64,000 nt of DNA from Istiophorus platypterus (lineage: Eukaryota > Chordata > Actinopteri > Istiophoriformes > Istiophoridae): NCBI GenBank assembly GCA_016859345.1, contig CM029129.1, positions 14,936,399 through 15,000,398 of the forward strand. Direction: 5' to 3'. Every line of letters starts with the position of its first letter. The stretch's first letter is position 1. The notes below the pieces were generated by a model. The model saw only the letters and a list, made by a program, of their open reading frames with translations, searched no databases and was not told where the DNA came from. Below, piece after piece: positions 1 through 13,250 of the stretch. The translations under genes were made by a program, and so were the position numbers.

Positions 1-3000
1 GTATAAAATGAACGCAATTCCCGAATTGCAACGCTCTTTTATTTGACTGTGCCAGGTTTAGCTAGGTGTAACTAATAATCTACCAATGGAGGGTATACTG
101 TTTGTCATTGTTTTTCAGTTGCTGATTTGTTTTCTGCACAAATGTCCTGCCATGCTGTGGTCTGTGTCGTTTCTTTTTTTACTATGATCAGTATAATGCA
201 AAAAATAATAATACCAATAACAATCATATTTGCAGATTATCCTTGTGTTGTGTATGTGCTTCATTTTTCTACCAATTTGCGGCTCAAGGCCAAATCACTG
301 GCACTGAATGAAGGTACAGGTTGGGTAGAGCAGGCAGAGCATTCGGGTAAACAAGTGATGCAAAATGTGATAAACTCTCATCAATTTTATTTCTTGTATT
401 CACCCTCAATCCCTCACTTCAGATTGGACAGAATACCAAGGCAGAACTTGCATTAGTTAGAGCCGTAAGCTAAACCCCAAGACTACGCTTTTCCAGTCAC
501 AATACATTATGGAACAACAAAACCATGGTTCCTTGGGACTCAAAACTCAATTTTCAGATGAGTTATTTTAACATATGGTAACTGAGAAGTAGTATCCAGG
601 GGATGGGCATCAGTGCAAGGCACTGCATATGGGCCAGTGCCATTACAGAATCAGAATCACAGCTTCGATTGAAGCTGCCTTGGGAGAAAAGGCTGTCTTA
701 CAGAGGAACTCTTGTTTTAAATAGATATGCACTGAGCTTTTACCTCTGAGATTTGAACCGCACCTGCCAAGAAGAAGATCCCAAGAGATGGGGGGGGGGT
801 AGCCGGCCGTGAAACTGGATGAGGAGCGATGAAGAGACAATAGAGAACCAACAAAGTCAAAGCCTTGAACAAAATTCAGATTGTTTGTTTACCTCAACCA
901 ATCATGATGCGTGCTTACACGGAACACTGGGGGGTTGATAGGTGCTTTGGAAGTGTGTATTGCAAGATTGTATTTGATTACTTTCTGTCCTCATGTCAAG
1001 TGGAGAAAATTTCAAGAGTTTATAGTTCTTCAGGCAATCACAATCATGGTGTTCAAACTGTTGTTGCTGTCTTGGCTGGTTGTATGAGACTCTTCAACTT
1101 TGTAGCAAAGTGAGCTGAATCCAAAATGTGCATCCTCTGCTCTTGTTTACTGGGCAAATTGCAAACTTCGTCATATAGTATGACATTTATGAAGAGCACA
1201 CAAATCTGAGGGAATAACAAGATTTCAGATGTCAGTCAACCTCTTAGACCTTGTCTGACATGCAGAGTACGTATCTAGCTGTGGATGCACATTTATGTGA
1301 TATGGTGACCTGGCATCCCAAACAGCATATAACAACAGGCTACTGAGGTGCTAATTTGTTCACATCTGTATGGGTTCAGCTACATCAACTACATAACGAG
1401 TCCTGCCTGTTTCTTAATTAGCTTTTCTGCTGCAAGCTTCACATGGACGGACCCTGATTTAAGCAATGAGGACACTGTTCACAGGCCATGCTCAGTATAG
1501 TTATCACGCTTGCAAAGGAACTGATGTATGAAACAAACATCAACAGCGTCTTCTGAGTTAATTTATGAACTAAAGTTATATTAGTAAGTTCAAAAGTAGG
1601 CTATTTTTTTACTACTCTCTTTACTAAAGTTTCACTTTGATGACAAATGCATGTGCTGCTCCTAAAACATGTATATCTCTAGTTAACTTTGGAAAGTATG
1701 AGTCCTCATTTATCACATGATCAGTGGAGAGCTTTGTGACCTCCATCAGCTCCGAGTTTAACCCAAACAGTGGGCCCTTCCTCTATAGCACTTTTAAATA
1801 CTGATATCCATGAATCTCAATCTCAAATCTAAATGTCTTCTTCTGTTCATGCAGTTTTTTTTGTTTTTTTTAAAGTCATCATGTGTCTGGACTGGTGGGG
1901 ATTTCATTGATAACACTGACATCAACTGAAAACATGGTGTTTTATGCTTGTTAGTGTGACAGCTGTTTGAGACTTTGACGTCAACAGCAGAACCAATATA
2001 GGCACTCCAGATTTCTCAGGTACATGCCTGTTAAGTGTGTGAGTCGGCAAGTGCAAAAAGCGCAGACATTTGCTTTTAACCAGAGGTGTAATGAAAACCA
2101 ACAGTCTTCTTCAGAGATCTTTGTTGAAACTTAGTCTTTACATTTATGTGCTTTTTGCATCAAGACATCAAGTGTGCAACTGCTTTTACTGATGTTTAAT
2201 AAAACTGTCAGGCTGGATTGTTCATCAACACCGCAAGGAAAGTTAAATTTGACAGTCCTCCCCCAAACATCTGTTACATGAGATTAAACTGGCATCCTTA
2301 TGCGCTGACATCAGGAAGGTGAGTGACACATCCAGTCAGGAGAAGAACATTAGCATGCTGGTTGTGGTTGTTGCAACGGATCACAGCGTTCTCAGTCACT
2401 GATGAATTGCTTGGTGTCCCAATCCCTTGTCCTCTCCCTCCCAGAGGGCCAGTTTCTCAGAGGCTTAACCCCCCCCCCCAACGCCTCCCACAAACATACC
2501 TCTATTTTGATTTGGAAGGCCTTTGTTGAACTTTAATTTGTACGGAAAAAGACATTCTGTGTCCCAAGATAAAGTCTAAAAAAGTCTGGAGCAGAGAAAT
2601 AAACAATTTCAAAAGTAAGTTGACCGTGTAAAGAAGAGACTGTATTTTGGTCTTGTGGGCCTTTGAGTAACATTAGTGTTGTAATTGAATATGAACTGAA
2701 AAGCAAGGCTGTGTGGAAGGATCATGGATTTTTTTCTCTCTCTGGGGGGATGTGTGAGCTTGAATGTATCTGCAGCACCAAGGACATCGACATTCAGTGC
2801 GTTTTTTCCCTCTAATCTTCAGTGCCCTCCTCTCCAAATCCACTTTAATAGGAATTTGGTGGAGAGGACTGAACTAAAACTTTGTCTGAACACAGGAATA
2901 GGCTAAGCCCTCATTTTTTTTTTTTAATCTTTGAATGGACCTTGATATGACTCTGTATCCAAAAAGCTGTAAAAGTCTCTCAGTGTCTCCTCTATGTCTC

Positions 3001-3383
3001 TCATCACAGTGTCTCATGCACACGTGAACCAAAACACATTAACAAGTTCAGAGGGATACCAACCCAGATCACCTTGACATAGTTTTACGCCTCAGAAGAA
3101 ATTCAAAGGCCACAGATAAATCTACTTAAATGCAATGAAGGGAGAACTGCACATGTTTTTAAATGTAAAACTTTCTGGAAATTGTCTAGGTCCAGTCCAA
3201 AAAGTATCAGCAAATGTACTGCTGATGCCAGATAAGAAAATTCTGTATTCATTATATCAGTATGCCCTCGGGTAAGATAATACAGAAGTGATTGCCTTTC
3301 TTTTGTGGCTCATCCTACTGTGAACTGTGAGCTTTATAAAATACTTGGAAAAAGTATTTTCCAAAATACGTGACACAGGAGAG

Positions 3384-3418
<35 letters not shown>

Positions 3419-6400
3419 TGAGATGTAAATTCACACATGGATGCTCCTACATCAACATATACACACACACACACACATTCAACATCTCCAGGGCTTGGTG
3501 CTTGAATAATCATTCTTATTTTTATCTCTGGAGCACCTTCCTTCTTTGGGGACAGCTACCAGGTCTCACCATGAACAGCTGAGCCAGAAGACTGGAGTGC
3601 TGAGGCAGAACAATCATATGACACGAGGAGCCACCTCATCACCGGAAACAGGGGCACAGAGAGCGACAGCTGCCACCAGCCAGTGTACCAGTGGCCTGCT
3701 AAGACATGTGTATATAATTTCCAACACACTTGCATATGCTCGCGCACGGCACACTACAGCGTGCTGAGACATACCTGATCGTGTATGCAGTCATTCAAAT
3801 AGATATATTGCAAACCACAGTCAGATAAAAATACCCAAGGAAGGGGAAGGGCATCACTAATGTAGGAGGATACAGCTTGAGCTGCATGAATGGACAGATT
3901 TAAGAAAGCTGGCAACCATTGTAAGAGATAGAAAAGAAATTCAAATTATCTAACTGCATAATTTTACTGGATGCAATTCATGCAGGGACAATAATAAGAA
4001 GAAATAGATTTTTTTCATATCATGGTTCATTTGTTTGGAAAAAAGTCTGCTCTATGCTAACACAGTATAAAAGAGACAACAGAAAGCAGGGCAAGGACAC
4101 TGAAGGCTTTCAAAACTCAAATAGTTCAAACGGGACACACCAAACTTTACATGGTGCAATTCAAGGGGCACTGAGGGAAGCAACAAACGGCTTTGGCATG
4201 GGCACTTTCTGTTTGCAAGGTTAGCCTGACTTTACTGTACACTTCAAAGGTTGAACTGGGTAGGCGATCAGTGGAAAAGCCGGAAACACAACTGTCCTTG
4301 AAAGTTCGTAAAACCCCCTAATTGTTAATCGACTTGACTGAATAATGGATGACTGCTGGTCATCCGGCGGTTCGGTTTTTTGGTTTCCTTAATAATGAAA
4401 CACAGGGCTATTGATGATCTTGTATATTAGTGAGCTGTCGACAAGTTGTCAGTTTGCTGACAATAAGCTCCCTATTAGTAGTGCTCACTCCTTCTGCTGT
4501 ATGACCCTCGTCTTGCAAGTTGTAGTGGGCTCCTAAGTGCAGCCTAGTATACAGATCTTAATGCAACTGTAATTTAAGTAGCTGAAGTTACTAATGTAGG
4601 CTTTGCAATCTTTGCTGTAATGGGCACTGGATTGCTTTTTCTCTCATATTTTCAACGATGAATGAAATTGTCTAGGTGTCTATTGTCCAGCTGTTGATAC
4701 TGTTGAGTCAATTGAGGTAGACAACCTATTTGAGATGATTAAAAATAAGATGAAGAAATAGATAAAAAGAAATAAAAAAAATGAAGAAATAAATGAAGAA
4801 ATACACATTTACTCTCAACAGCCAGATAAGAAATTATTATAGGGTTAACTCTACCTCTCTAGAGTACTGTACTATATCTGTACATTTGCACACAGATGAT
4901 GGTAAGAAATGGAGACCAAAGCATGAAATAAAACTGTTTTTTACCATTCAAACTACCATGTGAACGTCTACTCTCTGCTATATATAAAGCAAAAATAACA
5001 TAGGGTCTCTAAAACCCATCAAGCCATTGTGTTTCAGAATAACACAAACAAAAAACAGACAGTGAAGCAAGCTGCAGTCAAGCTAAAAGCAATCAATTAA
5101 AAGGCAATTAGTTTTGAACTCAAAGGGAATATAAAGTTGCCCAGTTTCCTTATGTTTAATCAGTCTTGTAATGGCTTATTAGCATCAAACAATTCATTCA
5201 AAGTAAACTTGATTTGAAAGTGCACGTCAGTGAAAAACAAGGGCAAAGTTAGGCTAGACAAATAATGAGCAGAGATGGCAGAGGGAGAGCAATAGCAGAG
5301 AGAATTTAATAAAGGTCAGCAAGGCACAGAGGAAGAAAGCGGAACATTCCTTACATGCATTTTTATGTGAATTAATGTGAATCTTCTCGGCTCCCAGCTT
5401 GAAGGACAAAAGTTTTCCACTACTCCCCCCATGTATTCTCATTAGCAGCTGGAACAAGGGGAGGTCGCAAAACCTCTCTTCATTACAAAGAAAAAAGAAA
5501 AGATTTAAATTAAGATGACATTTTTCAGAACATGATCCAGTTCAAGTTTCTGCAAGATATGGAGTACAAGTCCTTTAAAATGACATGAACTTATCAGTGC
5601 ACGTACAGCATATTGCCTGAAATGGAATAGACAGGCTGACTTCAGCGAGTGTGTATACGTTATCAGCGTGAGGCCAATGATTAGAAAGCTCGTTCCACTG
5701 GATCAATATACTCAGGCTCCATATAATTGGCTTGGACCTTACCATTTTACCTAAAGGACATACAGCAGTAATTATTGCCAGTGACCGCATGCACTAGGAC
5801 GCTGTCAAAATAGACGTTGGCCTTTATTCTGTCACAATCTCTATTTTATGATGATAGCATATTCTCTGCTAAACATTTTTTTTTTATTATTGAAGCCCAG
5901 AGAGCTGAGATGGGTAGATGAACAGGTTGGAGTACTCTGATGATGTTGACCTTTTTGTTACGTGACCCTCTGTCACAGATGAACTCGTAGATATAATTAG
6001 CCCCGCGTGGCTGCAGTTGATGGGAATTGACCCGCTTAGCAGGCTATTGTTAAAAACACAATATAACAATTAAAAACCTTATTACACCTGCCCAAATTAT
6101 TCTTAGTATACAACATATCCTCACTATCATTATGCCTTCAATTCTCCCATCCGCTCATTCAAATTCTTACTGACAATGTTTTCATTTGGCTCAGAAAAAT
6201 CTCTTACACTGTTCAATTTAAAATGATTTTGTGAAGCAAAGTCAATTTGCGCTATGGTAATGGCTTGGCCCCTTGCTACTTGCCTATTCTTCATGAAGGT
6301 GGCGACTGGCCACGGGCCATTGCTAAGCTTGTATCTCATTTCCAAGCCTGTGGGATCATTATGTGCAAGATAATACGGACTCTAGGTGCTACAGCAGAAT

Positions 6401-9400
6401 CAATAAAATTGGACAAATGGCTGGATTTGGACATACATTACTTTGGGACATTGTGACCTCAGTGAAGTGTTACAAATGTTCTGATGGATATGTAGACATA
6501 TCATACTGAATTTTCTGCAAAAGCAAAACAGCTCTGTTTTATCTTTTTCAAGTGCATATGCTAATATGAGATTTGCATAGCAGATTTCAGTTCTCTCTGA
6601 TTAAAGGTTATTATGTACGCTGACTTATTGCACTATTAGACTTTCAGCTCTCTTGCTTTTCAGTCTCTCTGTAGAGCACAAGTAGGTGTGGAAGTGTGAA
6701 AGGCAGAAATTAGAAGTTGAGAGAGTTTATAGTGACACTGAGTGGGAGGTGATAAATACTTTACATGTGCAGTACCAAATTAAGTCGGCTTTCAACATGT
6801 CTTCTCAGTTTTATTGAAATTTTTCAGGCTACTGCTTTGTAGGAATAACTTCTCAAGAGTTTTTTTCCCAAGCCATTTACTTGACATTAATATAATAGAG
6901 AACAGTAAAGAAATAGATTGCCTACTGACTGTAAAAATGAATAAACACACAAAAATATTAACATTACATATTTTAGAATAAATGAATAATTGACATTTCT
7001 ATGCTGCCATAATTTATCTGAAAATGTAAATTGTTCACCAACATATAATGGCATGAAAACAGAACTGATTCTGTTTAACAGCAGAGACAAGTGGCTAGAC
7101 CGCAGCATCCTTCACTTTACATTAATCATCATAACCTAAGTGTCAAATAAGTTATCGTCCTATAAGTGCAAAGTCAGCCTTTCAGTGAGATCTTAGTTTC
7201 AGTATTAAATCCAGTTATATTACAGAAGTCTTATAGCTTGCACACACGCTTGGATCATTTACTTTACATGACACTGATATCTAGGTGTTGTTGCGGTTTA
7301 ATAAAGTGTGAAATTAGAATGTTGAATCAAGACCACTGAATAGCTAAAAAGGTCTGCAGTCATTATTCTAAAGAAGTATGCACTTTTTGACAAGTCGGAG
7401 AACAGAATTTAAAATATAAAGGGGAATCGTTGCTTTCCATTTTAAAAACCATGCTATTTCAAAACTGTTTAATCTGTCTCTATGCGCTTTTGTCCGGTAA
7501 AGTCTCTTAGTGAGAATCTCTAATTAATGCTGATTAGTGTCATTTACATGTTGTAGTCTAATTCCTAAGGGACTTACACTGGATAGATACACGGTGAAAT
7601 GTGTGAACTTATTATTTTATCCTTTTCTCTCCTAACAAAAGTATGATGACGGAACAGGTCCTTTTTTGCAGGCTCCTCTAAACAAACTGAAGCTGGCCTG
7701 TTTGCTTTAGTGCCAAAGAAGCAAGGCTAAACAGATTCCACAGATCTTTTGTCCCTGTCTTAGATGTAGCTTTTGGTCTGCTCATATGATCACCAACATT
7801 AAGGCAAATATTGATTCTTCACAGAGGATGATCTTTGTTTAGGGACAAAACTGCCCAGTAACTTTTAATCAATACAGAAACAACACTGCTTTTTTCCCCC
7901 GTTTTATTTTATTATTATAACTTTCTCTCAGAGTTTAGTTAACTTTCATCCAATTAATCCTCAACATGCTGTAGAGCAGCCACAGGATTTTAAAAAATTG
8001 CTACAGTGAAGTTGGCAATTTGCATTTGATTTAATAATTGGTTAATATTTTACTTTAAATGTTGGATCTGCTCCATATTGTTTTGTTATTATTATTAATA
8101 TTGTGTTCTGAAATCAAATAATGATGAAGTGAAAAAATGTTTTTTGTGTTTCAAAAGTTGTTTGTAATGTTTGGTTTGATGCAGTAGACCGTGGTGGATT
8201 GTGGGATACCCTTAGCTCTGAATAGCTCTTTGAAATGGTATCGGGAGAAATGTGTACCAAGTGTGTGTTAATTGAACTGTGTGTTGACATTTGTCTGATG
8301 GGGGACAGACTTGTCTACTACCTATAGACCTGTGAATGTGCGCTCCAGTGTTTAAGACCACAAGCTGGGATAGCACCAAGCTCTCTCTCCCTTAGCTTCC
8401 TGTGTGGTTTTGTTAAAATAAGTTAATTTATCTTTTGGTTTTTTATATTTTTATAAAATGAACTTTTGAAAATAACTTTTGAAAATAACTTACAATTCAC
8501 AGGTAGTCTTGAGCTGGGTTGTGACGCTTGGGTCTGGCTTATAATTTTTTTAGGCCATCACTTGATTTTCATATTTTATCGTGTTTGTTGTCTTTTATCT
8601 ATTTTATTAGTTTTATTTCATTACTGTTACTATTTTTCAGAGGTTGGTCTAGTATCTATGTAATTGCCTGCATTAAACTAAGCTTGATTGATAAAAGTTT
8701 TGTTCTTAAACAACACCAATCGATGTTATCTCGTCCTCGTGGTGTCACATTTTATCTTGAACTTGACCCACATCCAGCATGGTTTGGTGCATGTCTCCCC
8801 TTTGACTTCAAAGCAGATCTCAGGATGCACAGACCCTGTAATTTCCTGCCTGACTGAGGTCTCACAAAAGAGCTAGAACGGTGAAACAAGGGCCAGTGAC
8901 CCGACAAAAAACTTCGGCTTGTTATTGCACAACAGAGAGGAAGAAGTCTGTCAGGTGCATTGTCCAGTTCAGCACTGTTTCTGGAACAAATCTATATTTT
9001 TTTGGTGATCTCAAATGTTTTATCTACTTAAGGTACATTACTCAGTGTAATAGATCACTTTAGTGAACCATTTAAAGAATTTTGAACTGAGCTTTTATTT
9101 GAGAACGTGACATCTTAAAGTTTTGCCAAAGAGTAGTGCCACTCCTTTCAGAGTGGCAGCTTGCTCAGTTATACTATGAATCTTAGTTATTGTATCCATG
9201 TAAATGCAGGGGCTGCAGCTAGCAACCTTTATCGCTAAAGCACAGAGAGCCCAGTGTCTGAGTGAAAGTAAGCCTGAGTGCTGCAGTGTGAAGAGAAAGG
9301 TGCAGCCTTTAATCATTTTCCCTGCGTTTACACTGGCTGCAAAATGTTTTGTGAATTCCTGCATTCATCATTTAACAGAAGTTGAAGTAAAAAGGTAGCG

Positions 9401-9707
9401 GTGCCAAAATATACTCAAATATGAAAATTAGAAGCACTAATCAGGCAGAATGCTCCTGATTCATTCAGTGTAAAGTAGCATTTTAATGTTTTAGCTTGTT
9501 GAATTGGAGATAATTTAAACTTTTATTATGTATGCTTTTGGGTTGCTCAGTCAATAAACGCACCATTCTGGCAGTTTAAAAGTTTCATTTGTATCATCTT
9601 GAGCTTCAAATGACTAACTACATCTGTTAAGAAAACTCACTAAAAAGAACAATATTTCCGTATGAGATGTAGTGGTGCAGATGTATGAAATAAAATGTAA
9701 ATAAATA
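1..9707. other. Non-coding AT-rich region, no gene recognised
   Basis: No reading frame here has coding character. All are short, rich in Phe/Leu/Ser/Cys/Tyr, and lack a convincing splice context or a familiar motif. The stretch contains CA tracts near 3386-3476, A-rich runs near 4740-4800 and a 16-bp tandem duplication near 8461-8492. Parts between about 5090 and 5800 have many TAAT/ATTA cores and few simple repeats, so they could hold regulatory elements, but nothing in the sequence proves it. Confidence 0.7.
3386..3476. repeat. Two (CA)n microsatellites
   Basis: An uninterrupted CA tract of about 15 units occupies 3386-3416. A second, shorter tract occupies 3461-3476. The 44 bp between them is unique sequence. 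Such tracts are typical polymorphic microsatellites of fish genomes. The Thr-His-rich frame running through them is an artefact. Confidence 0.95.
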
Positions 9708-10110
9708 CCATCCATCCTTTTCCTGTCTCTTATCCGAAAATGGGTCATGGTGGGAGTAGGTTAAGCAAGGCGGCCCAAACCTCCCTATCTCTAGTAACAT
9801 TTTCCAGCTCCCGCATCTGCCCCGGGGCCTCCTACCAGCCAGGCGTGCTAGGAAGACCTCCAATGGAAGGTGCTCAGGATGCATCCTTATCAGAGGCCCG
9901 AAACCCCCCTAGCTGTCTCCTTTCGGAGAGCATTGTCTCTACTCCTGGTTCCCTATGGATGTCAGTGCTGTTCGGCTGAGCCAAGCCACGGAGAAAACTT
10001 ATTTTAACTGCTTGTATTTGGGATCTCGTTCTTTTGGTCATTATCTGAATTTCATGACAATCGGAATGCAGATTGATTGGTAAATCAAAAGATTTGCCCT
10101 GAAAGCATGA
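9708..10110 (+). mobile_element. Degenerate fragment of a dispersed teleost repeat (probably non-LTR retroelement)
   Basis: The stretch follows, from memory, the order of a repeat very common in teleost genomes. It starts with a CCATCC-rich lead and a GGTCATGG segment, continues through CCCCGGGGCCTCCTACCAGC near 9820 and GCATCCTTATCAGAGGCCCG near 9881, and reaches GGATCTCGTTCTTTTGGTCA near 10021. Compared with the usual form it has internal deletions and many substitutions, so it is an old copy. Assignment to a LINE-type element is from general recollection of how this repeat is classified; the family name is not certain. No usable reading frame remains. Confidence 0.6.
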
Positions 10111-10140
10111 CCGTCAGACTCTTAAATAAATACAAGATCC

Positions 10141-10199
10141 TCAAAAGAGTATCTAAGTATAGTACTTGAATAAATGTAGTTAGTTACTTTCCCTCATGG
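10141..10199 (+). repeat. Short dispersed teleost repeat remnant
   Basis: The segment containing AGTACTTGAATAAATGTAGT and the following TTAGTTACTTTCC closely resembles a motif seen in very many copies in teleost genomes. It sits just downstream of the larger repeat at 9708-10110 and may belong to the same insertion or to a separate small element. Confidence 0.45.
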
Positions 10200-11665
10200 G
10201 TCAAAGTGTGTGACTTTGACATGGGGTCTTAGTGTCAGCTTATTTTAACCATAATGCAGCTCTACTCATATAGGTTCTTATGCAATCCAATGGTAAACAA
10301 CCTGTTTTGTTGTTTAATTCTGCGAGTTTGTTGGCAACTTTTCTGTACATGCATACATGACAAAAGGGGGGTTCAAACCAAAAGCACCCCAGGTTCATAG
10401 AACCAAGGTAGTAGTCAATTAGTTCAACATTTCCCCAGTGTTCACTATGATCTAAACTACAGTCACTACTGAACATCCATATATTAAAACTCTTACTCTA
10501 ACTCTTAATTTCATGGGTAGAGCCATTAAGACATTTTTTTTAAATTAATTTATTTTGTTATTAAAATACAGAGGACCAGCAAGCATTTGATGTGATCCAT
10601 AATCACTTTATGATTAAATGTCTAAACATAAAAAGACTAGGACAGATAGATGGTGGTAATATTCCTGACTTTCCAAAAATGTTTCTGTTTGTAGTTATTA
10701 ACTTGGAGAGGTGGAATAATGTTTGAAACGACTGTATATATTAAGGCAGTTGGTTGGAGGATGACTGCTCTTGCATATCATTCCAGATGTGTATGCTCAG
10801 TTGAAGTCATGTTTTCCCTTTAGCATGTCCTTAAGTGAATTGGATCACACTGTTCACTCACTCAATGTGCCCTATAAGTCAGAATACTTTGAATAAGATT
10901 GAAAAAATCTTCAGTTCTTGCATATTCACAAAGCACTTTTATTCGCGGTGAAACAATATACAAATATAACTAAGTCAATTTAAACAGCTCTGAGAGAAAA
11001 TTTCCACGTCATGGGGAAACAAATTGGAATTTATGAGAGATTAAAACCATTAAAAATACTTCTGCAAATGAATACATTCAGAATATTCTAGAAGATTAAC
11101 TGGCTGTCTTGTTACGTGTTGTGAGGTTGCACGTCTTTCTCTCTCTCTCACTCTCTCTCTCCGCCACCCTCTCGTCAATGCATGAATGAGCAGATGAAAA
11201 AGCCCCATTCCTAATTTACAGACGATTTCTCCCATTAATCTGCAGTCTGCAGATGTTGTTAATATATTTTACTCATCTAACCTCCTGTTGTCACAGCTGT
11301 TGGAGGTTGGAAAGGGGAACTTCATGTATGTGTGTATCTGTGTGTGTATATAGTGAATGTGTACAGTCTATGTGAGAATATGTAGGTGTTCACTTTGTGG
11401 ACACGTGTGTTTTCATGCTGTGTTGGTCTGCAAGTTCATGTGTGCGTGTTTTTGAGCAAAGGAACAGGTGAAGAGAGACATGCACAGCGAGCAAAGACAG
11501 TTCCATCTCTTTGAACTGGTTTTGCTACAGGACGTGACCAGACTCCATCTCTGCCAAATTCTCATGACATGAGAATGTGTATGTGTGCTTCTGTGCACAC
11601 ATAGCTGTATTGTGGACCGGAGTCATGTGATTGTGACACTGGTCAGCCTTAAGTCAACTGGGCTG

Positions 11666-11711
11666 TGAAAGTCTGGTTGCACCTATCTGAGGAGGTGCAA
11701 CCAGATTTTCA
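11666..11711. repeat. Inverted repeat (hairpin), 19-bp arms and 8-bp loop
   Basis: The left arm at 11666-11684 and the right arm at 11693-11711 are reverse complements at 18 of 19 positions. The only exception is a G opposite T at 11671/11706, which pairs as a wobble in RNA. The 8-base spacer is ATCTGAGG. It could be a structured RNA segment, a small foldback element, or a palindrome-prone site. Nothing around it shows a gene. Confidence 0.85.
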
Positions 11712-12839
11712 AGCTGAGCATTTGACTGGACAAAAGAAAAGCATTTTGCCACATGAGTGGAATTTGATACTTTTTTGATCCATTAAAAAACACATTACCG
11801 TAGTGTACATTGTAAGCAACGTAAATTTAACAAGATCTCCGCTGACATTCTCTGAAAGAGAAGAATACAAACTTTTGAAGCCCATTTACAGGCCTAAAGG
11901 ATTTTTTTTAAAGTGACTTATCTGAAACGATACCATCAAACAAGTGTAGTTAGATCTTTATTCAAAATTTCAAGATTTGGTCAGTTTTGTGTATAAACTT
12001 TTTTTTATAGAATCATCTATCTAATATTCAATTAATCTAACATTAACTTTTTTGTCATTGATGAATGTTGAGTTACAACCAAAACTACTGCTATTTCAAA
12101 AAAAAAATATTTTTATGACTTAAAATTACCTTCAATTTGGTGAAGATCTGGTAATAGGGCTTGAAAAGTCAAAGCTGAATTGGATTCAGTCCTACTGAAA
12201 TTGCATTTTCATTTGGTGAGTGAAAATAATATTTCTAAAATCTGTTTATATTGTACATCATTATTTGTCTCTTTCTGGCCTGAAAGTGGACATACAGCAT
12301 GCAGAGATTCTGTGTGTGTGTTTGCATGTGTGCAAACCATATTTCTTTTTATAATACTCTTAATGAGTTCATATGATTAGATGGAAAGAGAGAGGGGACC
12401 AAACAGCAATGATCTGATCTCATTCACTTAATTCACTTTTAATTTTAGATTCTCTGATCTCTCTCTTTATAGCCCTGAAATGAAAACCTCTTGTGGAGAA
12501 GCACTTCAAAAGAATTAAATTTTCAGAAGACATTCATTTACAGTGGCAGTCATCTTGAATGAATTGATAGCAACATCTATAACATAAACTCAGTGATTCA
12601 TTTTAGATAATTTAATCATTTCTTGAGAGACTTATTATCATGCTTGTGACTCTCAAAAGAATGATTTAAAGTTTGTAACTTGAGAACTTGGTTCAAGTAC
12701 TTTCTATAAGTGGTCTAAGTTCCAGGAAAACAAACTGAAAGAACCTGCTGCATTGCCTGTGTATATATTAAAAACATAAAACTCAAACATGCACAGACAT
12801 AAACCTCACACATGCACTCTCATTGATCCCTCTCTAAGC

Positions 12840-13250
12840 CTTCCTTGACCTCTAAACTGAAAGGTTAAAAGCTAATCATATTGATAACCCATTGGCTCTA
12901 TTGATCCTGCTCAGGAGTTAATTGGGTATTACTCATTCAAGTTCAAACTAATTAACTGAATTACAGGCATTAGAAGCCTTAGCAGTGCCAGAGTCAGTGC
13001 TTGTTATTGCAGTCTCTCTAAATGCCTCTGGTGAAGCCTCCTCATTACCTCTAGGAACATCCAGAGAAAGTCAGGCAAGGTGGGAGCAAGCGCTGCTGGG
13101 AGAAGGACACTGATGGGTCAGGGCTCTTTTTATCATCCCAATCAAGGCTGTCTTTTTGTAATCAAAAGGCACAGCGTGGGCTTAGCCGTAGTGTGTCAGG
13201 ACATCCTCTAAATGTGCACTAATTACAAACAATGACTGACACAAGGAAAA
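12840..13250. promoter_or_regulatory. Candidate conserved non-coding element
   Basis: This stretch has no simple repeats and no transposon likeness. It contains a cluster of homeodomain-like cores, such as TTAATTGG near 12918, AACTAATTAACTG near 12947 and ACTAATTACAAAC near 13218, and is more GC-balanced and complex than its surroundings. That composition is typical of vertebrate developmental enhancers. The call rests on composition only; conservation has not been tested. Confidence 0.2.
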
